From an uncultured Oscillospiraceae bacterium (GTDB lineage: Bacteria > Bacillota > Clostridia > Oscillospirales > Oscillospiraceae), in assembly GCA_900752445.1 (NCBI GenBank), contig CAADVN010000267.1:1-13114 (forward strand): 13,114 nucleotides of DNA. Reading direction: 5' to 3'. The notes beneath the pieces are model-generated. The model was not told the origin of the DNA. It worked only from the letters and a program-made list of their open reading frames with translations, and searched no databases. The position numbers and the translations under genes are program-made. Shown here in pieces: positions 7,064 to 13,114 of the stretch. How positions within the stretch are numbered: the first letter of the stretch is position 1; every line of letters starts with the position of its first letter.

Positions 7064-8065
7064 ATGGAGACACCGCGTGAAGCCAGGGAACGCCTGGAGC
7101 GGCAGCTCGTCTCGGCAAGGGGCGTGCTCGCGGCCGCGAGCAGCGGCAGGCCAAGGCCGGAGCCGGAGTGCGAGGTGCGCACCTGCTTTCAGCGCGATAT
7201 CGACCGCATCATCCACTGCAAGAGCTTCCGCAGGCTCAAGCACAAGACCCAGGTCTTCCTTCAGCCAGAGGGCGACCATTACCGCACGCGGCTCACGCAC
7301 ACGCTCGAAGTGGCGCGGATAGCCCGGACGATATCAAGGGCGCTGATGCTCAACGAGGACCTGACGGAGGCCATCGCGCTCGGGCACGATTTGGGGCACA
7401 CGCCCTTCGGCCACGCGGGCGAGCGGGCGCTCAATGAGATATTCCCCGGCGGCTTCCGGCACTATGAGCAGAGCCTGCGCGTCGTGGACAGGCTCGAGAA
7501 GGACGGGCGGGGCCTGAACCTCTGCAATGAAACGCGCATCGGCATTTTGAACCACACCACGGGCCAGCCTCGGGGCAGCCTCGAGGCCGACGTCGTGCGC
7601 CTCGCGGACAAGATCGCCTACATAAACCACGATCTGGACGACGCCGAGCGCGCCGGCCTGCTCGCCCCGGGCGAGGAGCCCGCCGTCATACGCGAGAAGA
7701 TAGGCACGCGCAACAGCGAGCGCATCAATGCCATCGTCATGGACGTCATCGCAAACAGCGCCGCAGAGCTGGGCATGTCCGGGGAAATGGCCGCCGCGGT
7801 GGAGGAATTCACCGCCTTCATGTACGAATATGTGTACAAAAACCCCGTCGCCAAGGGCGAGGAGGGCAAGGTCGGGAATATCCTTTACAGCATATGGGAA
7901 TATTATGTCGACCGCCCTGAGAAATTGCCGGAGGACTACCGCACGATAGCGGCGGAGGACGGGCTGGAGCGCGCGGTGACGGACTATGTCTCGGGGATGA
8001 CGGACAAGTATGTGATGGACGTGTACTCGGAGCTGTTCATACCGAAGTCCTGGCAGGTGCGATGA
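7064..8065 (+). CDS. dgt: Deoxyguanosinetriphosphate triphosphohydrolase-like protein (HD domain)
   Basis: Family members hydrolyse dNTPs, classically dGTP to deoxyguanosine and tripolyphosphate, adjusting the nucleotide pool for replication. From ATG 7064 the protein is 333 residues, the size of the short bacterial dGTPase-like group. Conserved blocks are FQRDIDRIIHCKSFRRLKHK (about 42-61), the metal-binding HD residues (His79 in RLTHTLEVARIAR; His108-Asp109 in GHDLGHTPFGHAGE) and the last HD aspartate in LADKIAYINHDLDD. The family name is certain, but the preferred dNTP is not readable from sequence. A tight link to dnaG and rpoD, with only 16 nt to the dnaG start, fits a replication role and matches the order found in many Clostridia. 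No strong promoter lies in the 74 nt upstream, so it is probably read from the yigZ promoter or from a weak local one. Confidence 0.94.
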   Translation: METPREARERLERQLVSARGVLAAASSGRPRPEPECEVRTCFQRDIDRIIHCKSFRRLKHKTQVFLQPEGDHYRTRLTHTLEVARIARTISRALMLNEDLTEAIALGHDLGHTPFGHAGERALNEIFPGGFRHYEQSLRVVDRLEKDGRGLNLCNETRIGILNHTTGQPRGSLEADVVRLADKIAYINHDLDDAERAGLLAPGEEPAVIREKIGTRNSERINAIVMDVIANSAAELGMSGEMAAAVEEFTAFMYEYVYKNPVAKGEEGKVGNILYSIWEYYVDRPEKLPEDYRTIAAEDGLERAVTDYVSGMTDKYVMDVYSELFIPKSWQVR

Positions 8066-8081
8066 GAGGGGGCGGCGGAGC

Positions 8082-9812
8082 TTGGCGTTTCCACCGGAGT
8101 TTTTGCAGGAGCTGTCGGACCGCAACCCGATAGAGGACGTGGTGGGCGAGTATGTGAATTTCACGAAGCGCTCGGGGCAGAATCTGTTTGGGCTCTGCCC
8201 GTTCCACAGCGAGAAGACGCCGTCGTTTTCGGTGTCGCCGTCGAAGCAGATATATCACTGTTTTGGCTGCGGCAAGGGCGGCAGCGTGATAAACTTCATA
8301 ATGGAGATAGAGAATCTCGGCTTTGCGGACGCTGTGGCGTTTTTGGCGCGGCGGGCCGGGATGCAGCTGCCCGAGCAGCAGGAGGACCGCCGCAGCAGGC
8401 AGAGGGAGCGGATGTATGCGCTCAACCGCGACGCGGCCCGGTTTTTCTACGGCTGTCTGGCAGAGCCCGAGGGCGCGGCGGCGGTGGAGTACATGCAGCG
8501 CCGGGGCATAAGCCCCGGGACGGCGCGGCGCTTCGGCCTGGGCTGCGCGCCGGATAGCTGGTCGGAGCTGACGGACGCGATGCGGGCGCAGGGCTATACC
8601 GAGCAGGAGCTGTGGGATGCGGGCCTTGCAAAGCGCGGGAAGAACGGCGGCTGCTACGACGCCTTCCGGGGCCGGCTGATGTTCCCGGTCATCGACGTGC
8701 GGGGCCAGGTCATCGTTTTTTCCGGGCGCATCCTGGGCGAGGGGGAGCCGAAGTACCTGAACACGCCTGAGACCCTGGTTTTTAGCAAGAGCCACAATCT
8801 TTTCGGGCTGAATCTGGCTAAAAAGTCCAAATCCGGGTACATTATCCTCGTCGAGGGCAATATCGACGTGGTGTCGCTGCATCAGGCGGGCTTCGACAAT
8901 GCGGTGGCGTCGCTGGGCACGTCGCTGACGCCGGAGCAGGCGCGGCTGCTCTCGCGCTACAAGCAGGAGGTCGTCATAGCGTACGACGCGGACGAGGCGG
9001 GGCGCAAGGCCTCGCAGCGGGCGATAGGCATATTGGAGAAGCTGGAGCTGAAGGTGCGGGTGCTGACGGTGCGCGGTGCGAAGGACCCGGACGAGTTCAT
9101 CAAGGCGAAGGGCGCGGACGCGTTCCGGAACCTGCTGTCGGAGAGCGAGAACCACGTGGAGTACCGGCTGGCGCAGGTGAGGTCGCAGTACGACCTTGAA
9201 ACGGCTGAGGGCAAGCTGGGCTATCTGAAGGGCGCGTCGGGCGTGATAGCGGAGCTGCCGGACGCGGCGGCGCGCGAGGTGTACGCGATGCAGGCGGCGG
9301 AGCAGTGCGGCGTATCCACGCAGGCGGTGCTGGGCGAGGTGAGGCAGCTGCGGCGCAGGCGCATCTCGGCGGCGCGCAGGAAGGCGCAGCGCGAGGAGCA
9401 GCGGGTATCCGGCAGCCGCCAGCCGAAGGACAGGAGCATACGCTACCGCGACCCGCTTCACGCGGCGGCAGAGGAGGGCTTGGTGCGGCTGCTGAACCTG
9501 GACCCCTCGCTGTTCCGGGACGTTGAGCTGGGCAGGGAGGACTTCACGGAGGAGCCGCTGTGGGACATCTACTCGGCGCTGAAGCGACTGGCGGACGCGG
9601 GCGTGAGGGCGACACCGGCCTCGCTGAGCGGCGAGCTCAAGCCTGAGGAGCTCTCGCTGTATACGAGCCTCATACAGGAGCCGGTGGCGGCGGCGAACGG
9701 CCGCCAGGCGCTGGAGGACTACATAAGGGCCATAAGAGGGCGCAGCCAGCAGGGCGACAGCCTTCTGGAGATACAGGCGCAGCAATTAAAGACAAAGAGT
9801 TACGGAGGATGA
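8082..9812 (+). CDS. dnaG: DNA primase DnaG
   Basis: DnaG makes the RNA primers for replication and binds the DnaB-type helicase at the fork. The 576-residue protein has all three parts. The N-terminal CHC2 zinc-binding domain has Cys39, His42, Cys60 and Cys63 within GLCPFHSEKTPSFSVSP and CFGCGKGG. The catalytic core carries a TOPRIM fold (about 252-335), with Glu258 in VEGNIDV and Asp302 and Asp304 in YDADEAG. A C-terminal helicase-binding helical region lies at about 455-560. The start is TTG at 8082. The residues after it, AFPPEFLQEL, align with the usual DnaG N-terminus, and GAGAGGGGG lies about 9 nt upstream; a later start would cut into the zinc domain. The rare start and mediocre ribosome site suggest modest translation, as expected for a low-copy enzyme. 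It overlaps the ribosome site of rpoD. Confidence 0.98.
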   Translation: MAFPPEFLQELSDRNPIEDVVGEYVNFTKRSGQNLFGLCPFHSEKTPSFSVSPSKQIYHCFGCGKGGSVINFIMEIENLGFADAVAFLARRAGMQLPEQQEDRRSRQRERMYALNRDAARFFYGCLAEPEGAAAVEYMQRRGISPGTARRFGLGCAPDSWSELTDAMRAQGYTEQELWDAGLAKRGKNGGCYDAFRGRLMFPVIDVRGQVIVFSGRILGEGEPKYLNTPETLVFSKSHNLFGLNLAKKSKSGYIILVEGNIDVVSLHQAGFDNAVASLGTSLTPEQARLLSRYKQEVVIAYDADEAGRKASQRAIGILEKLELKVRVLTVRGAKDPDEFIKAKGADAFRNLLSESENHVEYRLAQVRSQYDLETAEGKLGYLKGASGVIAELPDAAAREVYAMQAAEQCGVSTQAVLGEVRQLRRRRISAARRKAQREEQRVSGSRQPKDRSIRYRDPLHAAAEEGLVRLLNLDPSLFRDVELGREDFTEEPLWDIYSALKRLADAGVRATPASLSGELKPEELSLYTSLIQEPVAAANGRQALEDYIRAIRGRSQQGDSLLEIQAQQLKTKSYGG

Positions 9813-9815
9813 GCC

Positions 9816-11048
9816 ATGTCTGAGAACGAGATGAACGAGAGCAGGATAGCCGAGGAGGCGGCCGAGGCGAAGAAGACGAAAAAGCGCGGCGCGCACAAGG
9901 CTGAGGAACCCGTGCCGGAGGACCCGGAACTGCTGGCGAAGCAGAAGGAGGAGAAGCTCAACGCCCTCATAGAGAAGGGCAAGAAGTCCGGCAAGCTGAC
10001 CTCGAAGGAGCTCATGGACGTGCTCGACGACATGAATCTCGAGCCTGAGGAGCTGGACAAGTTCTACGACAAGCTGGAGAACCTGGGCATCGACACGGCG
10101 GGCGAGGACATAGTCCCGCCGCTGGACGACGAGGCCCTGCCCGAGCTCGAGGAGCTGCAGGAGATCGAGGAGGTCACGGAGGAGGAGATAGCGGACACGG
10201 ATTCGCTGGCCGATACCTTCTCGACGGACGACCCGGTGCGCATGTATCTCAAGGAGATAGGCAAGGTGCCGCTGCTGACGCCGGACGAGGAGCAGGAGCT
10301 GGCGCGCAGGATGGCCGACGGGGACGAGGAGGCCAAGCGGCGCATGGCCGAGGCGAACCTGAGGCTGGTGGTGTCGATAGCGAAGCGCTATGTGGGCCGC
10401 GGGATGCTGTTTTTGGACCTCATACAGGAGGGCAACCTGGGCCTCATCAAGGCCGTGGACAAGTTCGACTATACGAAGGGCTATAAGTTCTCGACGTATG
10501 CGACCTGGTGGATACGCCAGGCGATAACCCGCGCCATCGCCGACCAGGCCCGGACGATAAGGATACCGGTGCACATGGTGGAGACGATAAACAAGGTCAT
10601 CCGCGTGTCGCGGCAGCTGCTTCAGGAGCTGGGTCACGACCCCTCGGCAGAGGAGATAGCCGAGGAGATGGGCATGGCCGTGGACAAGGTGCGGGACATT
10701 TTGAAGATAGCGCAGGAGCCGGTGAGCCTTGAGACGCCGATAGGCGAGGAGGAGGACAGCCACCTGGGCGACTTCATCCCGGACGAGGACGCGTCGGAGC
10801 CGAGCGAGGCGGCGAGCTTTTCGCTGCTGAAGGAGCAGCTGATGACGGTGCTGGACACGCTGACGCCGAGGGAGAAGAAGGTGCTGGAGCTGCGCTTCGG
10901 CATAGTGGACGGCAGGACGCGGACGCTCGAGGAGGTCGGCAAGGAGTTCAATGTCACGCGCGAGCGCATAAGGCAGATAGAGGCCAAGGCGCTGAGGAAG
11001 CTGCGCCACCCGAGCCGCTCGAAGAAGCTGCGGGACTTTTTGAATTGA
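9816..11048 (+). CDS. rpoD: RNA polymerase primary sigma factor RpoD (SigA)
   Basis: This is the housekeeping sigma factor, 410 residues with the complete group 1 layout. It has a charged N-terminal extension (1-35), region 1.1 (about 40-100), an acidic linker (about 100-130) and region 1.2 starting at DPVRMYLKEIGKVPLLT (139-155). Regions 2.1-2.4 (about 175-250) include the near-invariant LIQEGNLGLIKAVDKFDY and the -10 reading helix around FSTYATWWIRQAITRAI. Region 3 (250-330) follows. Region 4 ends in the -35 recognition helix-turn-helix LEEVGKEFNVTRERIRQIEA (371-390). A GGAGG site overlaps the dnaG stop, and the ATG lies 3 nt after it, so expression is coupled to the primase. Region 1.1 and the conserved 4.2 helix separate it from alternative sigma factors. 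By hand count, 18 of its 25 isoleucines use ATA. Confidence 0.98.
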   Translation: MSENEMNESRIAEEAAEAKKTKKRGAHKAEEPVPEDPELLAKQKEEKLNALIEKGKKSGKLTSKELMDVLDDMNLEPEELDKFYDKLENLGIDTAGEDIVPPLDDEALPELEELQEIEEVTEEEIADTDSLADTFSTDDPVRMYLKEIGKVPLLTPDEEQELARRMADGDEEAKRRMAEANLRLVVSIAKRYVGRGMLFLDLIQEGNLGLIKAVDKFDYTKGYKFSTYATWWIRQAITRAIADQARTIRIPVHMVETINKVIRVSRQLLQELGHDPSAEEIAEEMGMAVDKVRDILKIAQEPVSLETPIGEEEDSHLGDFIPDEDASEPSEAASFSLLKEQLMTVLDTLTPREKKVLELRFGIVDGRTRTLEEVGKEFNVTRERIRQIEAKALRKLRHPSRSKKLRDFLN

Positions 11049-11054
11049 AAAAAG

Positions 11055-11081
11055 GCGGGAGAGCGATCTCCCGCTTTTTTT
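11055..11081 (+). terminator. Rho-independent terminator of the dgt-dnaG-rpoD cluster
   Basis: GCGGGAGA (11055-11062) pairs perfectly with TCTCCCGC (11067-11074) around a GCGA loop, a stable GNRA tetraloop, followed by seven Ts. Six As precede the stem, so the structure could also stop transcription from the opposite strand. It starts 6 nt after the rpoD stop codon. Confidence 0.95.
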
Positions 11082-11093
11082 GCGCGCCCCATG

Positions 11094-11208
11094 GCTCCCC
11101 TGCGCAAGGGGAGCTGTCGGCGGAGTTGACTGAGGGGTCGCCTTTGACCGGCCGTGCGGCAGACCGCGAACCCTCCGTCACGGCTTCGCCGATTTGGCCT
11201 CCTTGCGA
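11094..11208. repeat. MITE-like imperfect inverted-repeat element, about 115 bp
   Basis: The left part opens with the hairpin GCTCCCCT-GCGCA-AGGGGAGC (11094-11114). The arm continues to about 11141. The right arm (11168-11208) is its imperfect inverse: both arms share CGCAAGG, TCGGCG, a TGAC or TTGAC block and GAGGG in the same order when one is reverse-complemented. The core between them, about 26 bp, codes for nothing. The GGGGAGCTGTC...GACTGAGGGG pattern resembles small dispersed repeats I recall from gut Firmicutes genomes. That resemblance is from memory and not checked. Confidence 0.65.
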
Positions 11209-11260
11209 CATCGTGAAAAAATAACTACTGCGACAACCACGAAGAAGCAGGGGACTAAAC

Positions 11261-11291
11261 TTGTCGAAGAAGGCTCCGCCTTCTTCAACAA
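11261..11291. repeat. Long intergenic hairpin
   Basis: GAAGAAGGC (11266-11274) pairs perfectly with GCCTTCTTC (11278-11286) over a TCC loop. After one C/A mismatch, TTGT (11261-11264) pairs with ACAA (11288-11291). No T tract of terminator length follows on either strand, so it may be another repeat unit or an mRNA 3'-end structure. Confidence 0.7.
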
Positions 11292-11349
11292 AAGGGTTTG
11301 CACTCCGCTCCGCGCCTCGCGAGGCTTTTTATACGGATACAGACTGATT

Positions 11350-11375
11350 CAGGAGGACTGAGACCAGCCCCCCTG
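11350..11375 (-). terminator. Candidate 3'-end hairpin of the rlmB transcript
   Basis: Read on the - strand, CAGGGGGGCTG pairs with CAGTCCTCCTG over a four-base loop as an unbroken 11-bp stem with two G-U pairs. On the + strand the same two positions are A/C mismatches, which suggests the - strand RNA is the functional one. It begins about 24 nt after the rlmB stop. A U tract is lacking on that strand, so the terminator call is tentative; six Ts do follow on the + strand. Confidence 0.4.
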
Positions 11376-11398
11376 CATCTTTTTTGCCATATGTTGAC

Positions 11399-12145
11399 TT
11401 ATTTCATCCGCTGCCTGAGTATCTCGTACATGAGCACTGCGGCGGCGGTGGAGGCGTTGAGCGAGCTCACGCGGCCTCGGAGCGGTATGCTGACGAGGAA
11501 ATCGCAGCGCTCGCGCACGAGCCGGCCCAGCCCCTCGCCCTCGGAGCCTATGACGAGCGCGATGGGCCCCGTGAGCTCCGTCTGCCACATCCCGGAGCTG
11601 CCCTCAGCCGCCGCGCCGTAGACCCAGAGCCCGCGCCGCTTGCGCTCGTCGAGCGCCGCGGCGAGGCTCGGCTCCCGGGCCACGGCCATGTGCTCCGCCG
11701 CGCCCGCGCTGGTCTTGCCCACCACGGCGGTCAGCCCCGCGCTCCGGTGCTTGGGTATGATGACGCCGTGCGCGCCCACACACTCGGCGCTGCGTATGAT
11801 GGCGCCCAGGTTGTGCGGGTCGGAGATCTCGTCGCAGACGATGACGAAGGGCGGCTCGCCCCGCTCCTCGGCGACGCTCAGGATGTCGTCCAGGCTCGCA
11901 TACTCGCGCAGCGCGCAGACCGCGATGACGCCCTGATGCGCCTTCGTCACGCTCATCGCGTCGAGCTTGCGCCTGTCGCAGTCCGAGACCGTGATGCCCC
12001 GCTCGCGCGCCAGCCCCGCGATGTGCCCCAGCGCCCGGTCGCTGTCCCCGCGCGCTATGTAGAGCTTGTCGATGGCCCGCCCGGCCCGGAGCGCCTCCTG
12101 CACCGCGTTGCGGCCCTCTATGATGTCGTTTTTGTACTCGTCCAT
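11399..12145 (-). CDS. rlmB: 23S rRNA 2'-O-methyltransferase RlmB-type (SpoU/TrmH family, SPOUT fold)
   Basis: RlmB methylates the 2'-OH of a guanosine in the 23S rRNA P-loop (G2251 in E. coli numbering) using S-adenosylmethionine. The 248 residues show an N-terminal RNA-binding domain (about 5-75, IIEGRNAVQEAL at the start) and the knotted SpoU catalytic domain. Motif 1 is DPHNLGAIIRSA (109-120), with the catalytic-type Arg118. Motif 2 is ALVIGSEGEGL (196-206). Motif 3 is IPLRGRVSSLNAS (220-232), with Asn230. The length and the N-terminal domain fit RlmB and its TrmH group 3 relatives. A close homologue with a different rRNA target cannot be excluded. An AAGGA site lies upstream of the ATG, and the gene starts 23 nt after the amidase stop. 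It is last in the operon and faces rpoD tail to tail. Confidence 0.93.
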   Translation of the reverse strand: MDEYKNDIIEGRNAVQEALRAGRAIDKLYIARGDSDRALGHIAGLARERGITVSDCDRRKLDAMSVTKAHQGVIAVCALREYASLDDILSVAEERGEPPFVIVCDEISDPHNLGAIIRSAECVGAHGVIIPKHRSAGLTAVVGKTSAGAAEHMAVAREPSLAAALDERKRRGLWVYGAAAEGSSGMWQTELTGPIALVIGSEGEGLGRLVRERCDFLVSIPLRGRVSSLNASTAAAVLMYEILRQRMK

Positions 12146-12168
12146 GCCTTACGTCCTTTCCCGCGCGC

Positions 12169-12984
12169 TCAGATGCGGCGCAGCTCGTAGATATCCGTCC
12201 GACGCGCGGACATGAGCGGCAGCTGGCGCCGGATACTGCGCACCTTTTCCTCGTCGATGTCCACGTACAGGGTCGTCTCCTCAGCCCCTGCGCGGGCTAT
12301 GACCTCGCCCCAGGGCGAGACCGCTATGGAGTTGGCGTAGGAGACGTAGCTGCCCTGCTCGTCCCGCGCGGGCGCGCAGCCGAGGGTGTAGACCTGGCTC
12401 TCCACCGCGCGGCCCCGGAACATGATCTCCCAGTGCGCCGGGCCCGTGGTCATGTTGAAGCTCGCCGGGCAGAACACCGCCCAGGCCCCGTCCATAGACA
12501 TGATGCGCGCAAGCTCGGGAAAGCGCATGTCAAAGCAGATGCACAGCCCGAAACGGCCGTATTCCGTATCGAAGGTGCAGATATCATCGCCTGCGGTGAA
12601 GGTGTCGGACTCCTTGAACTTCTGCCCGCCCTCGACGTCGATGTCGAAGAGGTGGGACTTGCGGCAGCGCGCGGCCTGGCGGCCCAGGCGGTCGAAGACG
12701 AAGGAGCTGTTGTAGATGCGCCCGCCGTCGGACTCGGGTATGGTGCCGCCGATGAGCCAGACGCGGTTTTCACGCGCGGCGCGCGAGAGCATCTGCCAGG
12801 CCGGCCCGCCCGCGGGCTCCTGGTTCTCGACGAAGGCGCGGTTGCGGTACTCGCAGCAGAACATCTCGGGCAGCACGCAGAGCTCGGCGCCGTTTTGCGC
12901 GGCCTCGCGTATGAGTTCGGCGGCGTGGGCAAGGTTCTGCTCCTTGTCTGGGACGTTGCGCATTTGTATGAGCGCGGTTTTCAT
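12169..12984 (-). CDS. Carbon-nitrogen hydrolase, Nit2-like omega-amidase
   Basis: This 271-residue cytoplasmic enzyme belongs to the nitrilase superfamily. The catalytic triad is in place: Glu40 in VLPEMF, Lys109 in CRKSHLFDID, and nucleophile Cys150 in ICFDMRFPEL. The blocks HLFDIDVEGG, FKESDTFTAGDD, FNMTTGPAHWE, RAVESQVYTLGCAPARD and NPWGEV-like SPWGEV match the Nit2/omega-amidase branch, as I know it from human NIT2, better than nitrilases or N-carbamoylases. That branch converts alpha-ketoglutaramate and alpha-ketosuccinamate to 2-oxoglutarate and oxaloacetate, clearing the transamination products of glutamine and asparagine. Substrate is inferred from these motifs only. The ATG is preceded by GGAGG, which overlaps the trxB stop (TGAAGGAGG), so it is probably coupled to trxB. 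Confidence 0.92.
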   Translation of the reverse strand: MKTALIQMRNVPDKEQNLAHAAELIREAAQNGAELCVLPEMFCCEYRNRAFVENQEPAGGPAWQMLSRAARENRVWLIGGTIPESDGGRIYNSSFVFDRLGRQAARCRKSHLFDIDVEGGQKFKESDTFTAGDDICTFDTEYGRFGLCICFDMRFPELARIMSMDGAWAVFCPASFNMTTGPAHWEIMFRGRAVESQVYTLGCAPARDEQGSYVSYANSIAVSPWGEVIARAGAEETTLYVDIDEEKVRSIRRQLPLMSARRTDIYELRRI

Positions 12985-12997
12985 GTCACGGCCTCCT

Positions 12998-13114
12998 TCA
13001 GAGCTTGTCGATGTAGCGGCAGGCGGCGACGGCGGCGGCGGCCCCGTCGCCCACGGCGGTGGTGAGCTGGCGGACGGCCTTGGCGCGGCAGTCGCCCGCG
13101 GCGAAGACGCCCGG
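12998..13114 (-). CDS. trxB: Thioredoxin reductase, C-terminal end (rest outside window)
   Basis: Only the last 38 codons and the stop are present; the gene runs off the window edge. They read PGVFAAGDCR, then KAVRQLTTAVGDGAAAA and end in YIDKL. This is the C-terminal FAD-contacting GVFAAGD motif and the RQ...TAxGDGAxAA helix of bacterial thioredoxin reductases, which pass electrons from NADPH to thioredoxin. The redox-active CxxC and the NADPH domain lie outside, so a close relative of the same flavoprotein family is possible. Its TGA overlaps the amidase ribosome site, 13 nt before that gene's start. Confidence 0.9.
   Translation of the reverse strand, partial: PGVFAAGDCRAKAVRQLTTAVGDGAAAAVAACRYIDKL

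Larger units (their letters stand above)
11049..11398. other. Gene-free region between convergent rpoD and rlmB, rich in hairpins
   Basis: I see no plausible gene in these 350 bases. After the rpoD terminator comes an inverted-repeat element (11094-11208), then a spacer of lower GC with a 7-base direct repeat TGCGACA (11204-11210 and 11229-11235). A long hairpin follows at 11261-11291. Next is the 12-base palindrome GCCTCGCGAGGC at 11314-11325 with five Ts, a weak terminator candidate on the + strand. A last hairpin near 11350-11375 sits just past rlmB. The short + strand frame beginning near 11298 runs into antisense rlmB and looks like chance. Confidence 0.8.

Noticed and set aside
8037..9785. 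Long - strand open frame opposite dnaG
   Set aside because: Antisense to a complete primase gene, with low-complexity Arg/Leu/Ala composition and no recognisable family.
9786..11009. Long - strand open frame opposite rpoD
   Set aside because: Same reasoning: it mirrors the codon bias of rpoD and has no motif of its own.
11094..11300. Possible CRISPR array or small RNA gene in the hairpin-rich spacer
   Set aside because: There are no regularly spaced direct repeats, and no promoter that would define an RNA gene; inverted repeats explain the pattern better.
11384..12190. Long + strand open frame opposite rlmB
   Set aside because: Antisense to a full SpoU-family gene, with no domain and Arg/Ala/His-rich composition.

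Overview
The window is an ordinary, gene-dense chromosomal segment from a high-GC Clostridia-type Firmicute. Oscillospirales or a near relative is my best guess, by inference. The basis is the Clostridia-like SecA, DnaG and RpoD sequences, the dgt-dnaG-rpoD order, good Shine-Dalgarno sites, an SLH-domain surface protein, and an intergenic repeat of a style I recall from gut Firmicutes. No phage, transposase, CRISPR array, tRNA or rRNA is visible. Every gene but one small regulator falls into a recognisable family. I found no convincing undescribed system, and the most unusual items are modest.

Region 1 (1-6269, + strand) is one tightly packed run of six genes ended by a strong intrinsic terminator. 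The order is secA (N-terminal part outside the window), pgeF-like multicopper-oxidase-fold protein, a family 5 solute-binding lipoprotein, cytidine deaminase, an 89-residue LysR-type DNA-binding domain with no effector domain, and a secreted SLH-domain M15 peptidase. Gaps are 19, 14, 0 and 1 nt, then a 4-nt overlap, so co-transcription and translational coupling are likely. The run mixes protein export, envelope maintenance and nucleoside salvage.

Region 2 (6295-11081, + strand) starts at a probable sigma-A promoter and holds a YigZ/IMPACT-family protein. The replication/transcription cluster dgt-dnaG-rpoD follows: dNTP hydrolase, primase and housekeeping sigma factor. It ends at a clean bidirectional-looking hairpin terminator.

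Region 3 (11049-11398) is the only long gene-free stretch. It lies between convergent genes and is packed with hairpins, including an imperfect inverted-repeat element of about 110 bp.

Region 4 (11399-13114, - strand) is a second operon, transcribed as trxB (only its C-terminal 38 codons are in the window), a Nit2-like omega-amidase and the rRNA methyltransferase rlmB.
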